From contig JARDYH010000002.1 in NCBI GenBank assembly GCA_029215795.1, positions 57,513,001 to 57,577,000 of the forward strand: DNA of 64,000 bases. The letters are read 5' to 3'. Position numbers and translations under genes: made by a program. Positions within the stretch are counted from its first letter, which is position 1. Every line of letters starts with the position of its first letter. Below the pieces are notes generated by a model. It saw nothing but the letters and a program-made list of their open reading frames with translations. It was not told the origin of the DNA and searched no databases. This document shows, piece after piece, positions 46,621 through 57,799 of the stretch. This DNA is from Anniella stebbinsi (taxonomy: Eukaryota > Chordata > Lepidosauria > Squamata > Anniellidae).

Positions 46621-48623
46621 CAAGCCAAGACTTGAACATCCAAAGAAATAAGGGATTTCTGCATATTATTTTGAGATACCCTAATTACTAGAAAGTTCTA
46701 AAAGGGGACAGTTGTACACTTTTTCTTCAAAACAAGGACAAAATGTTCACCCCAGCAGTTAAGGTACTTATCAAAAATTGTTATCTGGTACATAGATAGC
46801 CAAAGGCACCATTATTACCAGGAATAATAGAAATTGGTTATTTCCATGGCTCTCCCTATATGGCATTAAATGGGTGAAGTTATTTCTTTAAAACGTTACT
46901 ACCCTAAGTCTATTGGGATAGGTGGAATTAAAATAATGAAAGCCAAAAGTAAATAAACCTGAGCACATTCATCTGAGATGCCCCCCAAATTTGTAAAATA
47001 ACAGGAATGCTCTGTATTTTATAGTTTCTAAAACAGCTGCTGTGGCATTTAAAACTGAAGCCTGTATTCCAACACTTTCTCCCAGAAGAGTGGTTAAAAA
47101 TAGAGCACAATAGACATTTAATTTCTATCCACATTAGACAGTTCAACAGACCTTACTTTACTATCACTAAATTCATCGACTGCCTGATAGCAATCGAGAA
47201 GGTAAAACTCATCACTGGATTTTGAAGTGCTCTGTGAAAGAGAACACTCCCAGTTGCAGGGCTTCTACGTTTTATGCTGAATAGGATCCTTCTCTTTTAG
47301 AGCCCTGATAACAGACTTAGCAGGTTTCTCTAGGGAATTACACCACCATGGCAGATTTTTATCATGCCCTTTTCTTGTGAAATATTTCACTGAAAATAAT
47401 TGGAACTTAATGATCCTTCAGAGGAGGCGCTAGTCAAGGAAAAAATGAAATAATACTGAAGAATGTCATGTTTGAGACTGCATTTTCATTTTGCAGAATC
47501 CTCAGATGTCCAATGGGAACTGTCAAAGCCACGGATCAATTAATTTTCTAATCTCTTCATAATGAGCTTCTCCCTACCTCCCACCTCTTGTTTGTAACTT
47601 CTGTAGCAAGCTGTTTGGTCTATGTGGGTTTGTTTTGATCATCTCCCTTTCCTTTTTCAAAACTTTTCCATTGTCTTAAAAACAGAAAACATGTTTGAAG
47701 AACAGGGAAATGTGAATTTACCTTAGTAGAGTTAAGAATACTTGTATTGCCTATTCTTTAATCCAACAAAACAATAGAGATAAACCTTTGAAACTTGTAT
47801 GTGGAGAAATTGATTTCTGCCTATAGAATACATGGAAAGCGTGAAGGTCATATTGACAGTCTGCCCTGCATTGCTCTTAGGACCAGTTGTATTCATTCTG
47901 ACTTCATTTGTATCATTCTCATCTGCTCCACACATTCTGTCACATTATTCATGGATTGCTCATACAATATTCTACAAAATAGCTTGCAGAGTTGCAGAAT
48001 ATTAAACAGCTTCTTATGTTGCTTTCGAGGGTCTGTAAAGCTGGTCTCTTAAAACATTATAAAAAATAAGAGGAGGTGGATAGGGGAGGAGAAGTCATAA
48101 TTCAACACGATAGATCTGCAGTACAATATTGTCTGGTGACTTCACAACTTTGACATTTAGGCTCTCTGTTTTCTTGGTTTCCCTGCTCCTTATGCTACTC
48201 ACAAGCACCCTTGCCTGTCCAGCCCTCCCATCAACAGTCCCAACCTGCCATTATACTTGGCAATGACATACAGCCCATCTAATTTTTAGATGTGTGTGAA
48301 TTTCTCCCATAACCTTCTTTGTCACCTACTCATCTGTCTACACCTCTCCATCTTCTCTTACTTTGTCACCTTTCCTTCAACTACTCATTTCTTCACACAG
48401 CTTTCAGCTTACACCATGTGAGCCATCTTGTCCTTAGGCCTAATTGTTGATTTCCAAAATAAACAACACTGAGGCTTAAGTCTGATCTAGAGTCCTTTCC
48501 TTTTTCCTATTCCTAAATGTGTAGTGCTCAGGTAAGCAACTAGTTCCAACAAGGGCCATAACTTCAACTGAGCAAGCAGAGACACAAAGACTCTGTAATG
48601 GCCTCTTCTGCAGTATGAGGAAA

Positions 48624-48662
<39 letters not shown>

Positions 48663-48674
48663 TTTTTTTCTTTC
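48624..48674. repeat. (CTTT)n microsatellite
   Basis: About eleven TTTC units with a T-rich interruption, in intron 2. It is followed by a short segment (48680-48730) reading gatgtctatcccacccttct, which could be the very end of an antisense L2-like tail. Confidence 0.92.
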
Positions 48675-49014
48675 AATATAGAGATGTCTATCCCACCCTT
48701 CTAGTGCCCATGCACCACTTAGGGCCAAACTAAATGTTCTCCTAATCACACATAGTGGATTTATGCACAATTATTTTCTCAACTCTCCTACAAGCACATA
48801 TGGCCCAGATTCAGATTGGGACTGCAGTACTTCAGGAGAGGAGGGTTTAAACAAGGGATAGGCAACCTTTTGGAGCCTATAGGTATGCTTGCCATTTTTT
48901 TTCCAGGCCTGCAGATGCATTTATCCCACAGTCATTTGGACTCACGGACAGTTCTTTTCAGGATTCCCTTTTCTTGCCTCTCCTTGCAGGGATTCTTTGT
49001 TCGCTTCCCCCCAT

Positions 49015-49210
49015 GAGTATTCTTGACCCACCCCTTCCTCCTCCTCTTCATTTCTTCTTCTTTCTCTACTCTTCTGTGAACTACTGCTGTTTCCCTTTTG
49101 CCTAGCCACCACTTCTGCTGCCTCCTACTGTTGTTTCTCTTCCCTCCACCACCTCCACTGCCTTTCCTCCCCCCGCCTCTGCCTCCTGCTTGTCCACTCA
49201 CTTGCCCCAC
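49015..49210. repeat. Pyrimidine-rich low-complexity tract
   Basis: A CT-rich strand asymmetry with scattered ttcctcctcctc and ccaccacctccact strings and few purines. The minus-strand open frame here, rich in Gly, Lys and Glu, is an artefact of this bias. A short (CAG)n run follows at 49271-49290. Confidence 0.75.
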
Positions 49211-49594
49211 CAGCCATCCACTACAGCCACTTCTTGTCCAGGCATGCTGGTGACATTTCTTCCTGTATACTGCAGCAGCAGCAGCAGCAGTCGCTTCTAC
49301 TAGTTCTTCTCATCCACTGACTGTCCACCCCATCACCATGTTCATTGCTTCCTCCATTCTCCCTCTTCTACCTTCAACTCCCTGCTTCCTGGCAGAGCAT
49401 GGAGGTAGAGAGAAGTGGCAGCTGCAGAGAAAGCTGTGGGCTGGGATTGAGCAAAGGATATTAATAGGTGCTGTCAGGGATCTTGGCAAGTGATATGCTG
49501 CTAACTCCTGGTTTAAGCTTTCTCCTGTCCCAAAATGCTTGTCTGTAATATCTGAGTGTAGATACAATCATTCAGGACAGCTTTGGCTTTTACC

Positions 49595-49945
49595 ATACAA
49601 TCCGCCCCGCACACTCAGGTCCTCTGGGAAAAATGTACTACGGTCAGCCAAAACTAGGTTGACAACCGTTACCCAGAGGACCTTCTCTTCTGCCTCTCCC
49701 AGCCCTGCCAGGAGAGATTTGCCAACTTAACAGTCTTTCAGAATTTAAGAAAGCTATAAAGACTGGTCTCTTCCAGCAGGCCCACCCAGTCGAATTTTAA
49801 GAGTTTTATTGGTATTTTAATAATGTATTAATTTTTATATGTTTTTAATCAATTTTATGAATTTTATATAATTTGTTTTTAATGTTGTTCCCCGCCTCGA
49901 TCCAGAAGGAGAGGCGGGTAATAAATAAATAAATAAATAAATTTA
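49595..49945 (+). pseudogene. L2-like LINE 3' end
   Basis: QRTFSSASPSPARRDLP corresponds to the RTFSxxxPxLWNSLP block. Then come the 3' UTR and the tail box ccccgcctcgatccagaagg, gaggcgggtaataaataaat and a TTA run (49921-49960). Strongly 5'-truncated. Confidence 0.8.
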
Positions 49946-50314
49946 TTATTATTATTATTACCATCTCACACTTCATTTTTTGCTCTGACTGTACAACATG
50001 CCAAATAGAGAAGTGCAATGAGTTCACTCAATTTAGTGTGGGAGAGTTTCCATTTTGCATATTAGGAAGTATGAAAAACTCATAGGAACTCTTTCACACT
50101 TGTTTGTAGTATGTCCAGTAGCTTTCATGGGAAAGAAACTATGCAGTTCTCCGAAGACCATGTCTTCTTGGTTACACCAACATGCTACATCTGTTCCTGA
50201 ACTGAGTCCTTACACTGAAAATACGTTCAGGGGTTAAACAACAGCTAACCTAACCCATGTAGTATTTTTTTTCTTTTATAAACTAGCTCAGTCCACATAA
50301 AAACAGTGTTAAAA

Positions 50315-50785
50315 AAACTGCACTGGCTGCCTGTTAGCTACCGAGCCATATACAAGGTGATGCTATTATCTTATAAAGCCCTAAACAACTTGGGACCAGG
50401 ATACCTAGCAGATCGCCTTCCCTTATATACACCCAGGTGACATTAACTATCATCAGAGGCGGCCCTTCTCGTCATTCCGAGACAGAGAGAATGTTGTCGT
50501 GAAGAACCTTGACAGCGGGCCTTCTCTGTAGTGGCACCCACCATCTGGAAAACCCTCCATCATGCGATTCAGGAGGTAGAAATGTAGTATCTTTTAAACA
50601 CCTCCTAAAAGCGTATCTTTTTAAACAAGCCTTCCCTGGACTGTAACTTATTCTGGTTGTATGTGACTATTAAAAGTATTAATCTGGATTGTTGTTATAT
50701 TATGGTTTCAGTTGTAAATTGCCCAGAGAGCCTAGGCTGTTGGGCAGTATAAACATGTAATAAATAAATAAATAATTTAATGAAT
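50315..50785 (+). pseudogene. L2-like LINE 3' end with LHWLPV block
   Basis: Reads LHWLPVSYRAIYKVMLLSYK then ALNNLGPGYLADRLP. Later come tgtagtggcacccaccatct and aaacaagccttccctgg, and a tail gttgggcagtataaacatg plus taaataaataaataa. 5'-truncated, with frameshifts. Confidence 0.85.
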
Positions 50786-50959
50786 ATGGCTTCAGACATA
50801 CGACAGAGAAATGGCCCAAGTCAGATGGGTGGTCCTGCATCTTGAAAGAGGCTGTTGTTAGGTTCGTAAAGAAACTCTGCCTAGAAGATTTTCCACAATT
50901 ATTTACTGGTATCTAATATTCCGTTACTGGACAAACTGTTTGAGTGATGGTTGCCATGA

Positions 50960-51545
50960 TCTACTTTGGACACAGAAAGCATCTAGATTGCCCTGATGCC
51001 TGGAAAGTGACAAGGAAGTGTGATCCTGTTAATTTTCCAAGACTTCACAGCCACTTTCAATATCATAAACATTGGTATACTTCTGAATACGTTCTTTACA
51101 TTCAGGGATTGGGGATATTATGTTTCTGTGATTTTTGTTCCTAACTGGTTGGTCAAGTCCAGAAGGTGGTACTGGGGAATGACTGCTTGGTTCTATAACA
51201 TTTATTCTATGAGTTTCCATCTTGTCCCCCATGCTTTTTAACATCTACAATGTAGATTCTACATAAAGCCACTGTGGTGATTGGGGAGAGAGCCTTCTTG
51301 GTTATGGCGCCCCATATATGAAACGTTCTCCTCAGGTAGCCTACTTTATTGTCTTCTTGGTACTAAGTAATGGCACCTTAATTTTCCTAGGCTTTTAACC
51401 TGTCATGGAAATAGTTTAATTCCTACTGTTTATTACTTTATTATTTTGCTGCTTTATTATTTATGTTTTAATTTATTTTATAGGCCATCTTTAAAATGAT
51501 TTTGTATTGAAGGGTGGGATATACACTGATTCAATAAAAGATTAA
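50960..51545 (+). pseudogene. L2-like LINE RT fragment with internal deletion
   Basis: One frame reads ILLIFQDFTATFNIINIGIL, a worn motif A (LLILxDFSAAFDTINH). The next block reads SCPPCFLTSTM in another frame (SPMLFNIYM). Sequence then jumps to the 3' end (ggagagagccttcttggtta, gaagggtgggatatacactg), skipping the ADD region. Inactive. Confidence 0.75.
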
Positions 51546-51822
51546 GCAAATTGGTGATTTGCACATACACTTTTTATACAATATACAGGGGGAACTTTCA
51601 CATCTCCTCTCCACTAAGATATGCTCTCTGAACATCACACTGGAATGTCAGTAAGTGGATATTGAAATAACTTCTTTCCTAACACTAAAGAAGCTCGGGG
51701 TGGCCAGGTTCGCATGATCAGTGGAGGAAACTACACAGTACGGGTTATTTCCCCCTGCCCCCACGTGTGCTGCGTTGAGTTTGGGTTCTGGTTCTGCCAG
51801 GTCCAAGTCATCAATCAGTTTC

Positions 51823-52919
51823 TGTCGTGACTCTAGCTAACTCTCTAAACTTCTGCTCACGAATTTAGGCACACTGACACACAACAATAACAGTGGGATT
51901 TCTTTTATTGTAATCACACGGAATTCAAAGCATACAGTTTCATTTCTGCAAGCACACACTTGAAGCTGAAGACGGACCAGACAGCTTTCAGGTAGAAACA
52001 GCTTAATGCGAACAAGCACACACTCAGGGAATGACATTTAGAGTTACTCCTAGTCCCCAGAGATCAGGAGCGGCCACGCTGCCCTGAGTCCTCTGGAAAC
52101 AAAGGCAGACTCTAGGATCAGGCCTCCTGACAGTAGAACATTGGCCATCTGGCAACTAAATCCTCACTCAGCCTGTCAGGGAACACTGAGCTGACCACGG
52201 AAGCCAAATGCCAGGGAATGAACCTTTGTGACCTAGGGACCTTTCCCAAATTTCGTAGCTTTAGCACTGAGGAAAGGTCCTCTCGCAGGTCTCACACACA
52301 CACGAGTTTCAGAACAGCAACGATCAGCCTCTATCTTCTCTGTGCCCGTAACTTTGGCTCCATGCAGAGAAACAGCAGGCTATAGAACACGAATCCAGAA
52401 CAGTAATCTCAAGTCCAAATCTATGAAAAGCCACAGTGCACTTTTCATGGCATAGTTCTTTAGAAGTAACAAGTCCAAACAGCAACAGAACATATACAGA
52501 GTGCATCACACAATTCCAAATCAGATAGAAACTCACAGCAGCAGCAGAGCAGCAAGAGGATAGACGAGATAATTCCTAGCAAAGGAATTTCTCCCAGGAC
52601 GTAGGCAAATATAGTGTGGAGGCTGGGTAATTCTAAGCTACTTTGACAGACAGGGCTTCAGGCCTGTAATCTAAACTCACGGGCCAACAGGGTGGCACGG
52701 TTCAACCTCTTCTTGATGACGCTACAGTGTGAGCAAGAGAGCCCCCACCTTCTTTAAACAATCTTCATTCTCACAGAAAACTCTCAAGGCCTTCGACCTA
52801 CAGTTTGAGATAAGCACAGAATAGAGACAGTTTCTTCTCAAAACAAATTGCCAAGTCTTCAGTCTACAATTCACAGGGCCAGCCCTGTGAATTGTCTACG
52901 AAGCACCTGACACCCAACA
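51823..52919 (-). mobile_element. Solo LTR of an LTR retroelement (1.1 kb), antisense
   Basis: On the minus strand it begins TGTTGGGTGTCAGG and ends AGAGTCACGACA (TG...CA ends). It is flanked by the exact 5-bp direct repeat gtttc (51818-51822 and 52920-52924). The minus strand has a polyadenylation signal acaataaaag near 51905, about 85 bp from the 3' end. A perfect hairpin lies near the 5' end (52865-52897: acaattcacagggc / gccctgtgaattgt). There is no internal coding region. Its 3' terminus TCACGACA equals that of the LTR at 31351-31905, but the bodies differ. Confidence 0.9.
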
Positions 52920-53059
52920 GTTTCTTTGTTTTGTTTCATCTTGATAACCAAACTAATTTCACTGATAACTTGGACCTCGCAGAATCAGAATCCAAACGTA
53001 ACACATGTGCCATTCGTGCAACTAGCATTTGCTTAAGTACCGTGCTGCATATTGTCCAA

Positions 53060-53275
53060 ACAAGGCACACAACACAGCAGAGGTGGCTTCTAACCCATTC
53101 CACAACCCCTACTACAAGCCTTGGGTTGTGAGGTGGGTCAGAAGCCACCCCTGCTGCACTGCATGCTGGGTTTGGACAACTCGGCAACCTGCAGCGTGGC
53201 ACAGGGAATTAAGCAAACGCTGGGCATGCACAGAGGTGGGCAAAACAACCCACTAATCATGTGAACCCGGCCACT
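53060..53275. repeat. Possible foldback element (AACCCATT / GGGTTGT motifs)
   Basis: Includes gtggcttctaacccattcca and gggtcagaagccacccctgc as inverted partners (53083-53100 and 53135-53153). It also carries caacccactaatcatgtgaa and cccggcc at the right, the kind of 'caacccac...gtgaaccc' terminus seen in the other MITE-like units. Boundaries are uncertain. Confidence 0.45.
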
Positions 53276-54537
53276 GGCTCATAAGTGTTCTGGTCTGTGA
53301 CATCTGCAATAGCTTGGCATTGATGGGGTTAGCATCTGGAAAGTAGATTAGTTTCTGTCTGATTTGTCAACTAGTCTATTTCGGAGCTTAAAAGAATTAA
53401 GCCATCTTCTATTTCCATTTTTATCAAAAGACGACTCATTCCTGCAGTGCTGCACTACGCTGAAGTAAAATTTATAGTAAAATACATTTTTCCTCAGATG
53501 AACTGCTGAAACTGTTAATCTTTATCTAAGCATCCATAACTGTTTTGTTCCCTGTGGCAGTGTAGGGGGAAAATGCATTCCAGAAAGTACTTGGGCAGCC
53601 AATCTGCATGTTAATAAAACTTGGAGAAACATTTGTGATTAACATAAATTACTAATTCCACTTTTATGCTTCCATGTGACATGGACTAATTTATACAGTT
53701 TTGCTCGAGTTACCACTGAGTATTTCAAAGTGAGAAGGTTCACAATGTATTACCACAGTGCTGCAGTTCTCTGTTACAATTAGCACCAAGTATATTAAAA
53801 AGAATAGCCTCGTCTATGAGGTATCCATGTTTCTTCATGGGTAATATGGGCAACCTTCAGCAAAACATCCCACCCATGTTCTAATGTTGCAGGCACCAGC
53901 ATCCCTGCTTAAGGATGTTGCAAAGCAAGATAAAATTCACTGAAGTAGAATGTTTTGCTTTTTTTAAAAAAAATGAAAAACTTGACATCATATTTAAACT
54001 GGGCAAGCTATTCAAGATGCAATGCTCTCCATTTAGTACAAATTATGGGAAAAAATCTTCTAACAATATCTTCCTTGGCTTAACCTTTTATCTTTGCAAG
54101 TAGGGAAGTGGATCTACAAAATTGTCAGCAGTGAAAGATGGCTGATTATTCACTTGGGAAATCTCAAGGAGTCAAATCAATGTTCAGACATGGGCAGAGC
54201 TTTATTCATGTAATATTTTAAGTCCTACTAATTCTATTTGTGCTGGCAGCTCTAAGCAGTAGGAAAGGGAAGAAAAGTTATTAATCTTTCAGTTGATATG
54301 TACAGAGATTATTCCAGTACCTATAATAGAGATATATTTTGTTCTTCAACACTATTCCCACTGATTTTTCCACACAGTTTTAATTCATCAAAAGATCTCC
54401 AAATAGTGCCAATATGATCTTGAGGGGCGGATTTTATTCTTTAAATCCAGCACAGTGCTGGATGTTAAACGTGGAGAAGGGAATTAGCTCATCATAAAGA
54501 GTTTAAACCCTACTCATATCTGAAAATTAGGGGTGTG

Positions 54538-54655
54538 CATCGGATCGGATCCACGATCCGAATCCGATCCGCCCCAAAATCGGGAAAATCCGATCCGATC
54601 CGATCAACCTCCGATCCGATCCGATCCGACGAGGTCCGATCCGGATCGGACGCCA
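54538..54655. repeat. Subterminal GATCCGATCC cluster, left
   Basis: More than ten overlapping copies of ccgatccgatcc and its complement in 115 bp, next to the left terminus. Subterminal motif clusters of this kind are transposase-binding sites in characterised hAT elements; that role is inferred here. The matching right cluster is 57680-57785. Confidence 0.85.
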
Positions 54656-54700
54656 TTTTGAATGCTTTTTCCCATAGCCAAGTATTGTTTTACAAAAACA

Positions 54701-56012
54701 CCTATAACGTTTTCATTTTTAAAGATAGAAGGATGAAACTTGGGCACATTATACACTGGTTAGGGACAGTTATCTGTGAGAAATTTCAGAAAGATTGGTG
54801 CATGCGTTTTGTGGCAATTAATTTTTTAATAAATACCCAGGAATGCCTATAACTTTGTCATTTTTAAAGTTACACACATGAAACTTTGCCACATTGTAGG
54901 TGGTACCTTGGGACCTATGTGTGTGAAATTTCAGAAACGTAAGTGCTTGTCTTGTGTGGCAATTAATTTTTAGAAAAATGGGTAGTAGTGGGGTAAATAC
55001 ATTTACGCCTCCCATTTTTTTATTTTTGAAGATACAAACAGGAAACATGGGCACATTACAGGTACCACTTGCCTTGATATGTGTGTGAAATTTCAGAAAC
55101 ATTGGAGCTTGCCTTGTGTGGCAATTAATTTTTGAAACAATGAGGAAAGAAACACCTATAACGTTGTCATTTTTAAAGTTACACACATGAAACTTTGCCA
55201 CATTGTAGGTGGTACCTTGGGACCTATGTGTGTGAAATTTCAGAAACATAGGTGCTTGCCTTGTGTGGCAATTAATTTTTTAATAAATACCCAGGAATGC
55301 CTATAACTTTGTCATTTGTAAAGTTACACACATGAAACTTTGCCACATTGTAGGCGGTACCTTGGGGCCTATGTGTGTGAAATTTCAGAAACGTAGGTGC
55401 TTGTATTGTGTGGCAATTAATTTTTGAAACAATGAGGGATTCATTGGACAGCACTTGCCCATAGGGATTCATTGGATAGTACTTACCCATAGGGAATCAT
55501 TGGACAGTACTTGCCCATAGGAAATCATTGGAAAGCACTTGCCCATAGGAAATCATTGGAAAGCACTTTCCCATTGAGAAATACAGTTATGCCTCCCACT
55601 TTTTTATTTTTGAAGATACAAACAGGAAACTTGGGCACATTGTAGACTGGTTAGGGATAGTTATCTGTGAGAAATTTCAGAAAGATTGGTGCATGCGTTT
55701 TGTGGCAATTAATTTTTTAATAAATACCCAGGAATGCCTATAACTTTGTCATTTTTAAAGTTGCATACATGAAACTTTGCCACATTGTAGGTGGTACCTT
55801 GGGACCTATGTGTGTAAAATTTCAAAAACGTAGGTGCTTGCCTTGTATGGCAATTAATTTTAGAAAAATGGGTAGTAGTGGGGTAAATACATTTACGCCT
55901 CCCATTTTTTTATTTTTAAAGATACAAACAGGAAACATGGGCACATTACAGGGAACACTTCACTTGATATGTGTGTAAAATTTCAGAATGATAGGTCCAG
56001 GCATGTGGTGGC
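54701..56012. repeat. Left arm: eight ~145-bp modules
   Basis: Module starts (cctataac or cctccca) are at 54701, 54846, 55008, 55155, 55300, 55592, 55737 and 55898. Typical spacing is 145-162 bp, with 292 bp where the 28-bp minisatellite is interposed. Shared core: tttttaaagttacacacatg, gaaactttgccacattgtag, gtgtgtgaaatttcagaaac, tgtggcaattaattttt. Two subtypes alternate (…actttgtcatttttaaag and …cccatttttttatttttgaa). The array is mirrored in the right arm. Confidence 0.9.
55437..55576. repeat. 28-bp minisatellite x5 (left arm)
   Basis: Five 28-bp units of the form gg-a/t-ttcattgga-c/a-ag followed by cacttgcccatag, starting at 55437, 55465, 55493, 55521 and 55549. The units are diverged from one another. 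Their mirror copies in the right arm (56758-56897) are in exactly inverted order. Confidence 0.95.
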
Positions 56013-56321
56013 AAGGTGTTTGCACACACCACTTTGAAGACTGTAGAAAATTTCTCCTGTAACGATCCTAGCGAGAGAGAGTGATCCTAGGCTCAGCCGT
56101 TCTGCTTGAGTAAAAAGTGAAAGTATCAAAGCAGACACGAGCCAAGTGCTACTTTGTTTCTCCTTTTGTAATGGATACTAGCTCAGTTGCAGCCAAGCGT
56201 GCAAGGATCAAAGAGATGAGAGAAAGTGTTTCCTTCTTCTTCCCGGGAGGCGGGAGGGTGCAATTGACAGCCCCAGCCTCTGTGGAAAAACGTTTATAAC
56301 TTGTAATCTAAAAAATTCGTA
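56013..56321. other. Unique core (loop) of the palindrome
   Basis: About 309 bp with no partner in the arms, and therefore the loop if the arms pair. It contains a repeated gatccta motif (gatcctagcgagagagagtg / gatcctaggctc). There is also a 60-codon open frame at 56117-56299, which includes MDTSSVAAKRARIKEM with a basic stretch. The frame is too short to identify and may be chance or a relic of a lost transposase N-terminus. Confidence 0.7.
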
Positions 56322-57799
56322 GCCACCACATGCCTGGACCTATCATTCTGAAATTTTACACACATATCAAGTGAAGTGTTCCCTGTAATGTGCCCATGTT
56401 TCCTGTTTGTATCTTTAAAAATAAAAAAATGGGAGGCGTAAATGTATTTACCCCACTACTACCCATTTTTCTAAAATTAATTGCCATACAAGGCAAGCAC
56501 CTACGTTTTTAAAATTTTACACACATAGGCCCCAAGGTACCACCTACAATGTGGCAAAGTTTCATGTATGCAACTTTAAAAATGACAAAGTTATAGGCAT
56601 TCCTGGGTATTTATTAAAAAATTAATTGCCACAAAACGCATGCACCAATCTTTCTGAAATTTCTCACAGATAACTATCCCTAACCAGTCTACAATGTGCC
56701 CAAGTTTCCTGTTTGTATCTTCAAAAATAAAAAAGTGGGAGGCATAACTGTATTTCTCAATGGGAAAGTGCTTTCCAATGATTTCCTATGGGCAAGTGCT
56801 TTCCAATGATTTCCTATGGGCAAGTACTGTCCAATGATTCCCTATGGGGAAGTACTATCCAATGAATCCCTATGGGCAAGTGCTGTCCAATGAATCCCTC
56901 ATTGTTTCAAAAATTAATTGCCACACAATACAAGCACCTACGTTTCTGAAATTTCACACACATAGGTCCCAAGGTACCGCCTACAATGTGGCAAAGTTTC
57001 ATGTGTGTAACTTTACAAATGACAAAGTTATAGGCATTCCTGGGTATTTATTAAAAAATTAATTGCCACACAAGGCAAGCACCTATGTTTCTGAAATTTC
57101 ACACACATAGGTCCCAAGGTACCACCTACAATGTGGCAAAGTTTCATGTGTGTAACTTTAAAAATGACAACGTTATAGGTGTTTCTTTCCTCATTGTTTC
57201 AAAAATTAATTGCCACACAAGGCAAGCTCCAATGTTTCTGAAATTTCACACACATATCAAGGCAAGTGGTACCTGTAATGTGCCCATGTTTCCTGTTTGT
57301 ATCTTCAAAAATAAAAAAATGGGAGGCGTAAATGTATTTACCCCACTACTACCCATTTTTCTAAAAATTAATTGCCACACAAGACAAGCACTTACGTTTC
57401 TGAAATTTCACACACATAGGTCCCAAGGTACCACCTACAATGTGGCAAAGTTTCATGTGTGTAACTTTAAAAATGACAAAGTTATAGGCATTCCTGGGTA
57501 TTTATTAAAAAATTAATTGCCACAAAACGCATGCACCAATCTTTCTGAAATTTCTCACAGATAACTGTCCCTAACCAGTGTATAATGTGCCCAAGTTTCA
57601 TCCTTCTATCTTTAAAAATGAAAACGTTATAGGCGTTTTTGTAAAACAATACTTGGCTATGGGAAAAAGCATTCAAAATGGCGTCCGATCCGGATCGGAC
57701 ATCCGGTCCGGTCCGACCATCGTCCGATCCGATCCGACCCCCCAGGTCCGATTCCGATCCGCTATCCGATCCGATCCGGGGGGTCAGTGCACATCCCTA
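56322..57799. repeat. Right arm of the palindrome (inverted copy)
   Basis: Reverse complement of 54528-56012 with only scattered single-base differences inside (for example near 56510-56540 and 56963) and a divergent outer ~110 bp. It includes the mirrored minisatellite 56758-56897 and the right GATCCG cluster 57680-57785. Confidence 0.95.
56758..56897. repeat. 28-bp minisatellite x5 (right arm, mirrored)
   Basis: Exactly 140 bp, inverted relative to 55437-55576 with the same unit order and unit-specific variants apart from isolated changes (for example ggggaagtact versus the left arm's gtacttacccat). Confidence 0.95.

Larger units (their letters stand above)
54528..57799. mobile_element. 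Giant palindromic non-autonomous hAT-type element (3.27 kb)
   Basis: Ends are TAGGGGTGTGCA and TGCACATCCCTA, identical to those of 2364-3881. The flanking 8-bp direct repeat is ctgaaaat (54520-54527 and 57800-57807), exact on both sides. The element is one inverted repeat: left arm 54528-56012, unique core 56013-56321, right arm 56322-57799. Apart from the outer ~110 bp, where the arms differ in sequence but keep the same GGATCGG-type motifs, the arms differ at only a few positions. No transposase is present. Superfamily assignment rests on termini and target duplication. Read through in EFNA5 intron 2 it could form an RNA hairpin of about 1.4 kb. Confidence 0.96.

Noticed and set aside
48932..49210. 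Gly/Lys/Glu-rich minus-strand protein
   Set aside because: Artefact of the pyrimidine-rich tract on the plus strand.
54818..55249. Pair of identical 143-codon frames (54818-55249 minus and 57085-57516 plus) as a duplicated gene
   Set aside because: They are read-throughs of the 145-bp modules in the inverted arms (repeated FHTHRSQGT...NVAKFHVCN). Being open follows from repeat length, not coding.
55437..55576. 28-bp repeats as a CRISPR array
   Set aside because: The units are directly tandem with no spacers, diverged, and inside a eukaryotic transposon.
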